Assembly: GCF_014696225.1 (NCBI RefSeq)
Contig: NZ_JACJPV010000002.1
Coordinates: 62,001-126,000 of the forward strand
Source of the DNA: Anabaena sp. FACHB-1237
Lineage (GTDB): Bacteria > Cyanobacteriota > Cyanobacteriia > Cyanobacteriales > Nostocaceae
Length of the DNA stretch: 64,000 nt
Direction of reading: 5' to 3'
Position 1 is the first letter of the stretch. Each line of letters begins with the position of its first letter. Below are positions 28,076 to 37,018 of the stretch, piece after piece. Both the position numbers and the translations under genes were made by a program. The notes beneath the pieces were generated by a model. That model saw nothing but the letters and a program-made list of their open reading frames with translations, was not told where the DNA came from and ran no database searches.

Positions 28076-28561
28076 TAAGCTAATGTGCAGCACCCACTGT
28101 ATAATTAAAAAACCAGAAGTTACAGTAGCACAAGCATCTTGCTTGTATTAATTATTCAAGTTAAAGACACAACAACTTAATTAAAAAAACCAGAAGTTAC
28201 AGTAGCACAAGCATCTTGCTTGTATTAATTATTCAAGTTAAAAGCACAACAACTTAATTAAAAAACCAGAAGTTACAGTAGCACAAGCATCTTGCTTGTA
28301 TTAATTATTCAAGTTAAAGACACAACAACTTAATTAAAAAACCAGAAGTTACAGTAGCACAAGCATCTTGCTTGTATTAATTATTGAAGTTAAAAGCACA
28401 ACAACTTAATTAAAAAACCAGAAGTTACAGTAGCACAAGCATCTTGCTTGTATTAATTATTCAAGTTAAAAGCACAACAACTTAATTAAAAAAACCAGAA
28501 GTTACAGTAGCACAAGCATCTTGCTTGTATTAATTATTCAAGTTAAAAGCACAACAACTTA
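28076..28561 (+). repeat. 104-bp MITE expanded to six 76-77 bp units
   Basis: The element starts normally (TAAGCTAATGTGCAGCACCC) and then the part from AATTAAAAAACCAGAAG through the hairpin to AGCACAACAACTT repeats six times with period 76 or 77, closing with ACAACAACTTA. Hairpin starts are at 28131, 28208, 28284, 28360, 28436 and 28513. Units differ by single bases (GACAC versus AGCAC; TTCAAG versus TTGAAG). Confidence 0.88.
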
Positions 28562-28854
28562 ACTACGACACTTACATAAGTCCTATTTTGGATAAGTCTT
28601 GTGTACTGATACACCCTAGTATACTAATGATGCAAACAAACACACAAATAATTCAGTATTATTTCTATTGTTAATCTTTATTAAGTGATAAATAGTATAA
28701 ATAAGAGTAAAAAAATTACCCAAAACATAACGAAACTAGTAACCCAACTTACTAGTTATAATTCTAAGCCTTTTTTATACCCCTATATCACCATGAAAAA
28801 GGCAGAACTTGATTGATTTCTAACGTTTTTAAGGAGGTTAAAAAGATATTTGCT

Positions 28855-28878
28855 AGGGGTAATTCGTGAATTACCCCT
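28855..28878. repeat. Hairpin AGGGGTAATTC/GAATTACCCCT
   Basis: Perfect 11-bp arms with a 2-base centre. A related string, GGGGTAATTGATGAATTA, lies near 30002. Role unknown; terminator-like but with no gene just upstream. Confidence 0.5.
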
Positions 28879-28966
28879 ACACAAGAATAAAGTTTTTAGT
28901 CCAATCTTGCGTAAGTCACAAATTAACTCGCTGTTTGTCAATCTTCCAATCAGGACTTCATACTAT

Positions 28967-29387
28967 ATGTCTTTACATCCTTTTTTAATTGCTTCCGGCT
29001 GAATCCTTAGTCCCCTTACTACCATTGGTTTTCAATCAGTAGGCCTTGCTTTTTATACCTCAGACTCTCTCAGTAAGAGTGAAACAACGGGTTTTGATAA
29101 TATGGGTGAAAAGGCTTTAGATTTACACATTCAGTTTAATAACTCATTTATAAGCTAATGTGCAGCACTCACTGTATAATTAAGAAACCTGAAGTTACAG
29201 TAGCACAAGCATCTTGCTTGTATTAATTATTCAAGTTAAAGGCACAACAGCTTACCAAACCAGGGAAACTAAGTTACAGTAGCACAAGCATCTTGCTTGT
29301 ATTAATTATTCAAGTTAAAGGCACAACAGCTTACCAAACCAGGGAAACTAAAGTGATACCATCACCCTGACAGTGGTTGATAATTAA
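28967..29387 (+). pseudogene. Pilin pseudogene (SCPU-like), deleted, stopped and MITE-interrupted
   Basis: A wrecked paralogue of the pilin at 29442. The signal-peptide part is nearly the same (ATGTCTTTACATCC, then TTTTTAATTGCTTCCGGC) but carries a TGA stop at codon 12. After QSVGLAF the sequence jumps to the C-terminal part (SKSETTGFDNMGEKALDL), so about 95 codons are gone. The coding sequence is then split at 29151 by a full 104-bp element and resumes as PNQGN, a second stop, and SDTITLTVVDN. A 79-bp stretch of the element plus flank is duplicated in tandem (ends at 29254 and 29333). Confidence 0.85.
29151..29254 (+). mobile_element. 104-bp MITE inserted in pilin pseudogene, copy 5
   Basis: Left junction CATTTATAAGCTAATG, right junction CAGCTTACCAAACCAGG. 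The intact pilin reads GTCTATACCAAAACAGG at the same place, so the element sits at a TA that is present on both sides after insertion. Confidence 0.92.
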
Positions 29388-29441
29388 TAATTTATCTATC
29401 ACCTAGAAATTTACTTATTCACTAATTTAGGAATCTCCAAT

Positions 29442-29963
29442 ATGTCTTTACGTGGTTTTTTAATTGCTTCCGGCTTAATCCTTAGTCCCCTTACTACCAT
29501 TGGTTTTCAATCAGCAGCCTTTGCTGACACAGACAACACCCATATTCAGATTGGTGGCACAGTTGCCACAATCATCAGTATTAATGCAACACCAACTTCT
29601 GATGCTTCTAATTTACCTTTGAGTCAAACGGGTGAACAGATTGTCAAAATTGCTGACCTTAAAATTACAACTAACAGTCCTGCCGGTGTAAGAATAACTG
29701 TAAAATCACTGTACAACGGCACTTTGTTAAACGATGTTAATGACTATATTAACTACGGTATTCAAATAACGGATGATTCTACTACGCCTGATTCCGGATC
29801 TTTTAAAACCTTAGAAGAAGATGTGTCAATTAGTAAAACAACGGGTTTTAATTCTGAAACAGGTGAGAAGCAGTTAGATTTATACCTTAGGCTTAATAAC
29901 TTGTCTATACCAAAACAGGGAAACTACAATGATACCATAACCCTGACAGTGGCTGACAATTAA
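29442..29963 (+). CDS. Secreted pilin subunit, spore-coat-U/Csu-like
   Basis: A 173-residue secreted protein: signal peptide residues 1-28 ending SAAFA, then a beta-rich mature domain with QIGGTVATIISINATP at its start and a C-terminal GNYNDTITLTVADN, the strand pattern of SCPU/CsuA-B pilins of archaic chaperone-usher fimbriae. The N-terminal strand would complete the next subunit's fold. There is no Cys pair. It is followed by a chaperone (30354) and an usher (31350) on the same strand, which strongly supports the assignment. The SD is weak; the ATG fits the signal peptide. Confidence 0.75.
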   Translation: MSLRGFLIASGLILSPLTTIGFQSAAFADTDNTHIQIGGTVATIISINATPTSDASNLPLSQTGEQIVKIADLKITTNSPAGVRITVKSLYNGTLLNDVNDYINYGIQITDDSTTPDSGSFKTLEEDVSISKTTGFNSETGEKQLDLYLRLNNLSIPKQGNYNDTITLTVADN

Positions 29964-30097
29964 GAATTTATCTATATAGCAGTTTTAGGTTGAGGGTAGT
30001 AGGGGTAATTGATGAATTACTATTACCCCTATGGTCGGTTAATCAATAGATTCTTGTATCGCGATAGACTAAAATTAGCTATATTAGCTACCAGTTT

Positions 30098-30350
30098 CAA
30101 ATAACTAATCATTCTACACCAAAACACTGAAACTATAGTGATAAGCTAATGTGCAGCACTCACTGTATAATTAAAAAAAATTAAAAAACCTGAAGTTACA
30201 GTAGCACAAGCATCTTGCTTGTATTAATTATTCAAGTTAAAGGCACAACAGCTTACCATAACCCTGACGGCTACATATATCCCTGCTTTTATGCAATACC
30301 CTGGAACTTATAGCAGTTTTATTAAACTAACTTTATTTGATAACAATTAA
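30098..30350 (+). pseudogene. Second pilin remnant, split by a MITE
   Basis: ATAACTAATCATTCTACACC followed by AAAACACTGAAAC resembles the pilin C-terminal coding part (AATAACTTGTCTATACC then AAAACAGGGAAAC) with a stop in it. A 104-bp-type element interrupts at 30142-30255 and coding sense resumes as TITLTATYIPAFMQYPGTYS, then SFIKLTLFDNN and a stop at 30348, the sort of ending expected for SCPU pilins. The upstream part of this gene is unrecognisable. It ends three bases before the chaperone start, so a pilin gene once stood directly upstream. Confidence 0.7.
30142..30255 (+). mobile_element. 104-bp-type MITE, copy 6 (114 bp)
   Basis: Junctions AGTGATAAGCTAATG and CAGCTTACCATAACCCTG; the intact pilin has AATGATACCATAACCCTG, again a single TA. 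The extra 10 bp is a short internal duplication of the AATTAAAAAA tract. Confidence 0.9.
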
Positions 30351-30353
30351 ATC

Positions 30354-31118
30354 ATGAAACTCTCAGTTCGACATTTTTTTAATTTTATTTTCTTTGTAAT
30401 ATTAAGTGGGATTTCACCAGCACTAGCCTTTAAGTTAGACCCAATTTCTAGGGTATTTGAACCAGCAGGAGTAGGCGCTACCCAGTCTTATAAAATTATT
30501 AATGATACCTCAGAAAAAATTGCCGTTGAAGTTTCAATGGTAGAGCGAAAAATCAGTATAGATGGTCAAGAAACCACTGAAAAAGCTGATGGTGATTTTT
30601 TAATTTATCCATCCCAAATAATCCTACCACCTCAAGGTGTACAATCAGTTCGCGTTACTTGGTTAGGTAATCCTAACCCTGAAAAAGAACTAACTTATCG
30701 TCTTGTGGCTGAACAGTTAGCAGTTAACTTAAAAGATCCCAAACAATCACAACTAGAAACAACAACAGGGGGAATCAAAGTAATGTTTCGTTATATGGGA
30801 TCAGTCTATATTCGCCCCAAAAATGCACAGTCTAAAGTTCTACTTAATGGCATTACTCACGAAAAAGGAAAAGAAGGAAATGATCTGTTAGTAATTACCT
30901 TTGATAATCAGGGTACTCGCCGGGCAGTTTTATCAGAATTAAATTTAAACCTAACTAGCGAAAAAGGCACTCAACTTACTCTCAAACCAGAACACTTACA
31001 AGGTGTTAATAATGGGGTGATTTTGGCAGGAAATCAGCGACGGTTTTCTATTCCTTGGCCTAAACAATTACCTGTGGGCAAAGTCACAGGAACATTTACA
31101 TTTAAAGATGTTCAATAA
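30354..31118 (+). CDS. PapD-like periplasmic fimbrial chaperone
   Basis: A 254-residue chaperone: signal peptide to about residue 25 (ISPALA-FKLDP), then the N-terminal immunoglobulin-like domain (RVFEPAGVGATQSYKIIND; VEVSMVERK) and the edge-strand/inter-domain region PPQGVQSVRVTWLGNP, where PapD-family chaperones hold subunits by donor-strand complementation. The second domain follows (GGIKVMFRYMGSVYIRP; NQGTRRAVLSELNLNL). It prevents pilin misfolding and delivers subunits to the usher. It lies between pilin remnants and the usher gene, 231 bp apart from the latter. Confidence 0.88.
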   Translation: MKLSVRHFFNFIFFVILSGISPALAFKLDPISRVFEPAGVGATQSYKIINDTSEKIAVEVSMVERKISIDGQETTEKADGDFLIYPSQIILPPQGVQSVRVTWLGNPNPEKELTYRLVAEQLAVNLKDPKQSQLETTTGGIKVMFRYMGSVYIRPKNAQSKVLLNGITHEKGKEGNDLLVITFDNQGTRRAVLSELNLNLTSEKGTQLTLKPEHLQGVNNGVILAGNQRRFSIPWPKQLPVGKVTGTFTFKDVQ

Positions 31119-31235
31119 TTACGAATTTGATATTGCCAGAAACAGAAGAGGATGTATGAAAGGTCATTAAATGTATAAATAAATCCCTCTCCAAACCTCT
31201 GCTTTGCAGGTAGAGAGGCTTTGAAGTCCCTACTT

Positions 31236-31256
31236 CCCTCTCTTCTTAGGAGAGGG
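31236..31256. repeat. CCCTCTC/GAGAGGG hairpin in the chaperone-usher gap
   Basis: Stem CCCTCTC-TTCTTAG-GAGAGGG inside a larger imperfect inverted repeat (about 31184-31268, TCCCTCTCCAAACCTCT against AGGGTTAGGGAGAGG). This is a dispersed repeat type common in cyanobacteria and may reduce read-through from chaperone into usher. Confidence 0.5.
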
Positions 31257-31349
31257 TTAGGGAGAGGTAGGAGGGTTAGAGATCAAGGCTTTTGGCATTT
31301 GAGAAAATAGTTCTCAGACATCCTCTTAAAAAACAAATTTATCTCATGA

Positions 31350-33884
31350 ATGAAACTAAAATTAAAGCCACATAATTTACAATTATTCCTGTTTTTTTCT
31401 TGCAGTTCAATTCTCTTTAATTCTTCACCCAGTTTAGGGCAAGATTCACCTTCTCCGTCGCCCAGTTTACCTCCCGAAAAGCAAAATCAAGACCCGACAT
31501 TTGAGGAAATTTTTAAGAAACCCCGTGAGGAAAACCAGAGGGTCATCGTTCCCTTTTTTATTGATGGACAACAAAGAGGACAGGTACTACTGACTTTGGA
31601 AAATAGTCCTGTCGTTCGTATTCAAGCAGCACCTTTGTTGGCAGAAACAGAAAAAGTTATTCGTCCAGATACCCAGGCAAAACTCACAAGTGCGGTTGAT
31701 ACTCAAGGTAATTTAAGCCTAGAAGTTTTGCTACAAAATGGCTTACAAGCAACTTTTGATCGCTCTAAATTAGAACTACAGATTCAAGTTCCACCTGCTC
31801 AACGTCGCACCAATGTGGCTAATTTGAATACTGGCAGATTACCCCCTGATAGTGAAAAAGCCTTGGATCCGAGCACTTTTAGCGGCTATGTCAATTTTCG
31901 CGCCGATAAAGATTATATTTGGTCTGGTTCAGGACAGAGAAATATAGGACTGCAACCTTTACGTTTAGCTGTAGATGGTGCATGGAATTATAAAAACTGG
32001 GTGTTTGAGGGGCGCGGCAATTTTACAGAAGCAAGAAAACCTGCTTTGATTAGGGGAGATTTGCGAGTAGTCCGGGATGCACCAAAACAAGCTTTGCGTT
32101 ACGTACTGGGCGACCTTGCTCTTCCCATTACAGGGTATCAAAATAGTAAACCTCAACTGGGAATTTCAGTGGCTAAAAACTTTAGTTTACAACCTTATAT
32201 AGTTACTCGACCTATTAGCCAATTTGAGTTTTTCTTAGAAACTGATTCGAGAGTTGATATATTAGTTAATGGTACATTACAACGGACTTTACAGTTACCA
32301 GCAGGACGACAAGATATTCGGGATTTGCCTTTGAACGGGGGTACTAATGATGTAGAGTTAGTGATTAAAGATGATGTGGGTAGGGTGCAAAAATTGAATT
32401 TTTCTAACCCGGTAGCAGGGGATTTATTAGCACCTGGAGTACAGCAATTTGCCTATAGTTTGGGTGTCCCTTCTGCTGATAGTTCAGGCGATCGCACATA
32501 CAATTTTACTCAACCAATTTTGACTTTATCCCATCGTTTAGGTATAACTAATCAGTTCACTTTAGGCAGTTATTTACAAGCAGATTTACAACAACAACTT
32601 GCTGGTTTACAAGGAATTTTCGCCACCAATTATGGTAACTTTGGCTGGGATATCGCCTTCAGTCACGATCAGGAATTAGGAATTGATTATGCTGGTAAGT
32701 TGCGTTATGAATACTTACAAATTGGCGCAAATAATCCATCTCAACGTTCTTTTCGATTAACTGTAGAATCCAAAGGCCGGAATTTTATTAGAGTAGGAGA
32801 AGATAATCCGCGCAATGCTGTTGTTTATGATATTACGGCTAATTATAGCCAACAATTATTCTGGAACATGAAAGGAAATCTGATCATGAGATATGAATTT
32901 GGGCGAGACGTTCCTAATGCTTACAGATTCAATTTAGTGCTTTCCAGAAGTTTCCGCAATGGCTTAAATTTAAGTTTAAATCTCACTCAAAGTCATGATA
33001 GAAATGGTATTGATGAACAACGCGCTTATATTAATTTTTCTTTGAATTTACCCCAAAGTCGTCAATCAATTCAAGCATCATCCGATTTTAATAATAAAGG
33101 CAAGCTTACCAATCGCCTAAATTGGAATTATACCCCATTGCAAACCATTGGCGCACCACAAGTTTCCCTGGGTGTCAACCAAAATGACCTAAGTTATAAT
33201 TTGTCTGGAAGGTCATCTTATACTGGCTATCGCTTCACTTGGAATTTAGCCCATGATACAGTTTTTGGTCTGAATAGAGATCAGGCGATCGCTAATACAA
33301 CTAAACTCAGTTTTGGTACTGCTTTGGTATTTGCCGATGGTCATTTTGGCTGGTCACGTCCTCTTAACAATAGTTTCGCTTTAGTGATTCCCAAAGATAG
33401 CTTGAGAGGTCAAGAAATCGGTATTAATCCTAGTTCCGGTGGCTATACCACCCGCATTGATAATTTAGGATTTGGTGTAGTGCCAAATTTAAGTCCTTAT
33501 AATACTTCCACTGTGATCATTGATGCGCCAAATTTACCTGTGGGAATAGATTTAGGCGATCGTACCATCAAAATTTTACCCACTTATAGCAGTGGTACAT
33601 TAGTGCGAGTGGGAACAGATGCCACAGTTTTCTTACGAGGAGTATTATTGAACAGTGATGGCCAACCAATTTCTTTACAATCAGCACAGATTGTTTCTGT
33701 GGGCGATCGTAATTGGCAGCCAGTTACTATATTCACCAATCGAGCAGGTAAGTTTGCTACTTTGGGATTAAAACCAGGACGCTATGAAATCCGCTTATTT
33801 ACCAATCCTCCAATGGTGATTCCATTTGCAATTCCATCTGATGCCAAGGGAATATACGATATTGGTACACTTAAAATTCCGTGA
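31350..33884 (+). CDS. Fimbrial outer-membrane usher protein (FimD/PapC/CsuD type)
   Basis: An 844-residue usher that secretes and assembles pilin subunits across the outer membrane. A hydrophobic signal peptide (LQLFLFFSCSSILFNSSPSLG) is followed by a Pro/Ser linker, an N-terminal domain (IVPFFIDGQQRGQVLLTL), the beta barrel from about residue 170 (FSGYVNFRADKDYIWSG) with the plug region near RVDILVNGTLQRTLQLPAGR, and C-terminal domains (GVLLNSDGQPISLQSAQIVS; GLKPGRYEIRLFTNPP). Alternating barrel strands such as NGLNLSLNLTQSHDRNG are plain. Length matches the family. It is the last gene of the pilus group; no two-domain tip adhesin gene follows. Confidence 0.88.
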   Translation: MKLKLKPHNLQLFLFFSCSSILFNSSPSLGQDSPSPSPSLPPEKQNQDPTFEEIFKKPREENQRVIVPFFIDGQQRGQVLLTLENSPVVRIQAAPLLAETEKVIRPDTQAKLTSAVDTQGNLSLEVLLQNGLQATFDRSKLELQIQVPPAQRRTNVANLNTGRLPPDSEKALDPSTFSGYVNFRADKDYIWSGSGQRNIGLQPLRLAVDGAWNYKNWVFEGRGNFTEARKPALIRGDLRVVRDAPKQALRYVLGDLALPITGYQNSKPQLGISVAKNFSLQPYIVTRPISQFEFFLETDSRVDILVNGTLQRTLQLPAGRQDIRDLPLNGGTNDVELVIKDDVGRVQKLNFSNPVAGDLLAPGVQQFAYSLGVPSADSSGDRTYNFTQPILTLSHRLGITNQFTLGSYLQADLQQQLAGLQGIFATNYGNFGWDIAFSHDQELGIDYAGKLRYEYLQIGANNPSQRSFRLTVESKGRNFIRVGEDNPRNAVVYDITANYSQQLFWNMKGNLIMRYEFGRDVPNAYRFNLVLSRSFRNGLNLSLNLTQSHDRNGIDEQRAYINFSLNLPQSRQSIQASSDFNNKGKLTNRLNWNYTPLQTIGAPQVSLGVNQNDLSYNLSGRSSYTGYRFTWNLAHDTVFGLNRDQAIANTTKLSFGTALVFADGHFGWSRPLNNSFALVIPKDSLRGQEIGINPSSGGYTTRIDNLGFGVVPNLSPYNTSTVIIDAPNLPVGIDLGDRTIKILPTYSSGTLVRVGTDATVFLRGVLLNSDGQPISLQSAQIVSVGDRNWQPVTIFTNRAGKFATLGLKPGRYEIRLFTNPPMVIPFAIPSDAKGIYDIGTLKIP

Positions 33885-34030
33885 CAGTTACGGGTGCAAA
33901 ATGTGGGATCTAAAAATGTGGTATCTAAAAGATATACAGCACACTTAGGGTAAGATCCCCGCGATACAAAAGTTCGCTGTTATATATCTATAGACTAAGG
34001 CTGATTCCCAAAAGCTAATAGCTGCTATAT

Positions 34031-34783
34031 TTAAATAATTTGCGATAAAAACCTCTTAGTTCTTTCTTCCTGGGGATTATTAAAAAAGCCATCAGGAGTC
34101 GCAGTTTCCACAATTACACCACTATCCATAAAAATAACACGATCAGCCACTTCCCGCGCAAATCCCACCTCATGAGTCACAACTACCATCGTCATCCCAT
34201 CATTAGCAAGGGTTCGCATCACATCTAAAACTTCACGTACCATTTCCGGATCTAATGCTGATGTAGGTTCATCAAATAACATTATTTTCGGCTGCATAGC
34301 TAAAGCACGGGCAATAGCGACCCGTTGTTGTTGTCCTCCAGATAACTGGCCTGGATATTTTTGCGCTTGGGCTAAAATTCCCACTCTTTCTAATAATTGA
34401 ATGGCTGTTTCTTCAGCTTTACTTTTAGATATTTTTCTCACCCATATAGGTGCTAAAGTAATATTTTCTAACACTGTTAAATGGGGAAATAAATTAAATT
34501 GTTGAAATACCATTCCCACTTCTTGACGAATGGCCTCAATATTTTTTAAATCATGAGTTAGGTTAATTCCATCAATAGTAATACTTCCCTGTTGATATTC
34601 TTCTAAAGCGTTAAATGTTCTAATAAAAGTTGATTTTCCTGAACCAGAAGGTCCCATTAAAACTACAACTTCTCCCCTAGCTACTGATAAACTTACACCT
34701 TTGAGAACATGAAATTTACCATACCATTTATGTACATCTTGGGCAATAATTATTGATTCAGAATTTGATGTTGTTATACTCAT
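34031..34783 (-). CDS. aapP: Amino-acid ABC transporter ATP-binding protein
   Basis: A 250-residue ATPase of the polar amino-acid uptake (PAAT) family. Walker A is GPSGSGKST (residues ~45-53), the Q-loop [18 protein letters not shown], signature [15 protein letters not shown], Walker [15 protein letters not shown] and the switch His in VVVTHEV. It powers the permeases encoded upstream. In Anabaena the comparable ATPase BgtA is shared between two uptake systems and is encoded elsewhere; here it is the last gene of the group, separated from the permease gene by a 31-bp palindrome. Confidence 0.93.
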   Translation of the reverse strand: MSITTSNSESIIIAQDVHKWYGKFHVLKGVSLSVARGEVVVLMGPSGSGKSTFIRTFNALEEYQQGSITIDGINLTHDLKNIEAIRQEVGMVFQQFNLFPHLTVLENITLAPIWVRKISKSKAEETAIQLLERVGILAQAQKYPGQLSGGQQQRVAIARALAMQPKIMLFDEPTSALDPEMVREVLDVMRTLANDGMTMVVVTHEVGFAREVADRVIFMDSGVIVETATPDGFFNNPQEERTKRFLSQII

Positions 34784-34805
34784 TTTTTTTACTCCTTGTT
34801 CTTCA

Positions 34806-34836
34806 GATCCCCGACTTCTTTAAGAAGTCGGGGATC
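34806..34836. repeat. 31-bp palindrome between aapM and aapP
   Basis: GATCCCCGACTTCTT and AAGAAGTCGGGGATC with one central base. It is placed inside the operon, so it could lower expression of the ATPase gene or stabilise the upstream mRNA. Confidence 0.65.
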
Positions 34837-34847
34837 TAGTTGTTGAT

Positions 34848-35993
34848 CTAGTTGTTTAGGTTTTCTAATTTTCTAGCAGTAATAGCCATTACATAACAAA
34901 ATACCCAATAAACCACTCCAATAAATAAATAAACTTCTGCATATCTACCTAAAAATTGCGGTTGTGCTAATATTGATCTGGCCATTCCTGTTAATTCCAC
35001 TAACCCCACTAATGACAGTAATGAAGTATCTTTAAATAACCCGATAAATTGCCCCACAATAGCTGGAATTACAGCTTTTAATGCTTGGGGTAACACAATT
35101 AATAATATCACATAAGGAGTATTTAAACCTAATGCTTTGCCTGCTTCTATTTGTCCTTTAGGAATTGACTGTAAACCTCCTCTGACATTTTCAGCCATAT
35201 ACGCTGCACTAAATAATGTTAACCCTGCAATACCTCTAACTAAACGATCCAACCGTAAATTTTCCGGCAAGAATAAGGGTAACATAACTTGGGCTAAAAA
35301 TAGAATACCAATTAATGGCAATCCTCGCACAATTTCAATATATAAAACTGAAAACCAGTGAATTATCGGTAATGTACTAGTTCTTCCTAAGGCCAGTAAC
35401 ACTCCTAATGGAAAAGAAAGTACAATACTGACTATAGCCATTAATAATGTTAGCAATAAACCATTCCAGAAGTTTGTAGAAATGGGTTTTAAACCTAAAC
35501 CTCCTCCAATTAACCAAAGAATTATCGGGAAGGATAATAACCATATCAATGATATCCAAGGTTTGATTTTATTAGAGAATTTTCTCCCTGTGAAAAGTCC
35601 TCCCAGTGATGCAATTGTGATAGCAAATAACCGAATTTTATTAATTGTCTGTAATGGCAGAATTAATAACACAATAATTCCACAAAAAGCAGCAATACTA
35701 AAATCACGTTTTGTGAATGTTTGTTGTTGTTTGAATATCCCCATTGTCATACTGGTTAAAGTTGTGGTTATGGCTAAAATAAGCCAAATACGCCAATATA
35801 AACTTTTGGGAAATCTTCCTACTAAAAATAAATGTAAATTAACTTGTATTACTTCCCATTTTGATAGGGTAATTAACCAATTAGCAAATCCTTGAAATAT
35901 CCACAAAATCAATATTATTGACAGAATTGATAATAGACTATTGTACCAGTTGTTAAACAGATTTGTTCTTAACCAATTAATTTTTTCATTCAT
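34848..35993 (-). CDS. aapM: Amino-acid ABC transporter permease (AapM/NatH type)
   Basis: A 381-residue permease with several transmembrane helices; the C-terminal half has the permease-ATPase coupling EAA loop (AGKALGLNTPYVILLIVLPQ). The long N-terminal region with extra helices (SIILILWIFQGFANWL; IWLILAITTTLTS) is typical of AapM. I start it at ATG 35993 rather than 36041: the extra 16 codons would be read through the 31-bp palindrome at 36025-36055 and encode RSRGSGATI, unlike a membrane protein start. With AapQ it forms the channel for polar and acidic L-amino acids. Confidence 0.85.
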   Translation of the reverse strand: MNEKINWLRTNLFNNWYNSLLSILSIILILWIFQGFANWLITLSKWEVIQVNLHLFLVGRFPKSLYWRIWLILAITTTLTSMTMGIFKQQQTFTKRDFSIAAFCGIIVLLILPLQTINKIRLFAITIASLGGLFTGRKFSNKIKPWISLIWLLSFPIILWLIGGGLGLKPISTNFWNGLLLTLLMAIVSIVLSFPLGVLLALGRTSTLPIIHWFSVLYIEIVRGLPLIGILFLAQVMLPLFLPENLRLDRLVRGIAGLTLFSAAYMAENVRGGLQSIPKGQIEAGKALGLNTPYVILLIVLPQALKAVIPAIVGQFIGLFKDTSLLSLVGLVELTGMARSILAQPQFLGRYAEVYLFIGVVYWVFCYVMAITARKLENLNN

Positions 35994-36024
35994 AGTTTTA
36001 TTTTGTAAGTAAATAGTTGCTCCA

Positions 36025-36055
36025 GATCCCCGACTTCTCAAAGAAGTCGGGGATC
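36025..36055. repeat. 31-bp palindrome between aapQ and aapM
   Basis: GATCCCCGACTTCTC and AAGAAGTCGGGGATC, one arm mismatch, one central base. Second copy within the transporter operon. Confidence 0.65.
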
Positions 36056-36061
36056 TTATAG

Positions 36062-36988
36062 TTATCTTTCTTTAATTTGCACAGCATTGTTAAATTGGTT
36101 CATTATTAATGAGATTGTTAAACTTAATGTTAGATATGTCAGCATAATTAAGATCATCACTTCTACCGCTTTTCCTGTTTGGTTAAATGTGGTAGAAGCC
36201 ACAAAATAAATATCTGGATATCCTACAGCGATCGCTAAACTGGAGTTTTTTGTTAAGTTCAAATACTGACTAGTTAAAGGTGGAATAATTACCCTTAATG
36301 CTTGGGGTAAAATTACAAATCTCATGGTTAAAGTAGGGTTTAAGCCAAGCGATCGCGCAGCCTCCCATTGACCCTTTGCTACAGATTCAATTCCTCCTCT
36401 GACAATTTCGGCAATAAACGCTCCAGTGTAAAATGTCAACCCTAATAATAATGTAGAAAATTCTGGAGTTAAGGTAAAAAAAGGTAATTCTATTCCACTT
36501 TTACTCAAGTTTATTAAACCCAAAATACTGATTTTATTTGCAGCTTTGGGAAAACTCAAAAATACCGCAAAATACCAAAATAACAACTGTAGTAATAATG
36601 GTGTATTTCTGAAAATCTCTACATATAATAAACTGATATTCCTTACTAACCAATTATTTGATAATCTGGTAATTCCCGCAGTTAAACCAATAATTGAAGT
36701 GAACAAAATTCCTAAAATTGCAATACGTAAAGAATTGAGTAACCCTACCCACAAAGCTAACAAATAAGAATCTGTGGGCTTATAATTAACTATCTTTTCC
36801 CCAATATCAAAAGATGCTTGTTGTTGTAAAAAATCAAAACCGAAATTAATTCCTAACTGTTGTAAATTCCGGTTGATATTCATCACAACTATGACGAAAA
36901 TAGCAACTACCAAAAAAGCCACAATTACTTGAGTAAAATTTTGCCAAAAGCGTTGACTACGCCATAATGGAACTTGAGAATTATTCAT
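36062..36988 (-). CDS. aapQ: Amino-acid ABC transporter permease (AapQ/NatG type)
   Basis: A 308-residue inner-membrane permease. An N-terminal helix (FTQVIVAFLVVAIFVIVVM) is followed by a periplasmic segment (GFDFLQQQASFDIGEKIVNY) and the permease core from about residue 85; the coupling loop is EAARSLGLNPTLTMRFVILPQ. The ATG at 36988 is chosen over the GTG three codons upstream. It follows aapJ closely (30 bp), indicating one operon. Confidence 0.9.
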   Translation of the reverse strand: MNNSQVPLWRSQRFWQNFTQVIVAFLVVAIFVIVVMNINRNLQQLGINFGFDFLQQQASFDIGEKIVNYKPTDSYLLALWVGLLNSLRIAILGILFTSIIGLTAGITRLSNNWLVRNISLLYVEIFRNTPLLLQLLFWYFAVFLSFPKAANKISILGLINLSKSGIELPFFTLTPEFSTLLLGLTFYTGAFIAEIVRGGIESVAKGQWEAARSLGLNPTLTMRFVILPQALRVIIPPLTSQYLNLTKNSSLAIAVGYPDIYFVASTTFNQTGKAVEVMILIMLTYLTLSLTISLIMNQFNNAVQIKER

Positions 36989-37018
36989 GATACACACAAT
37001 GATAAATACAACTTACAA

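Larger units (their letters stand above)
27850..28966. other. Non-coding repeat-rich gap
   Basis: No intact gene. In order: a decayed AGGACTTACGCAA-type element (about 27950-28059, inner arm ATATCTAACGCACCC), the expanded MITE array 28076-28561, a segment near 28739-28830 resembling 38.16-38.25 kb (shared TTACTAGTTATAA and CCTTTTT), a hairpin at 28855-28878 and a solo TTGCGTAAGTC end at 28907. Confidence 0.55.
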
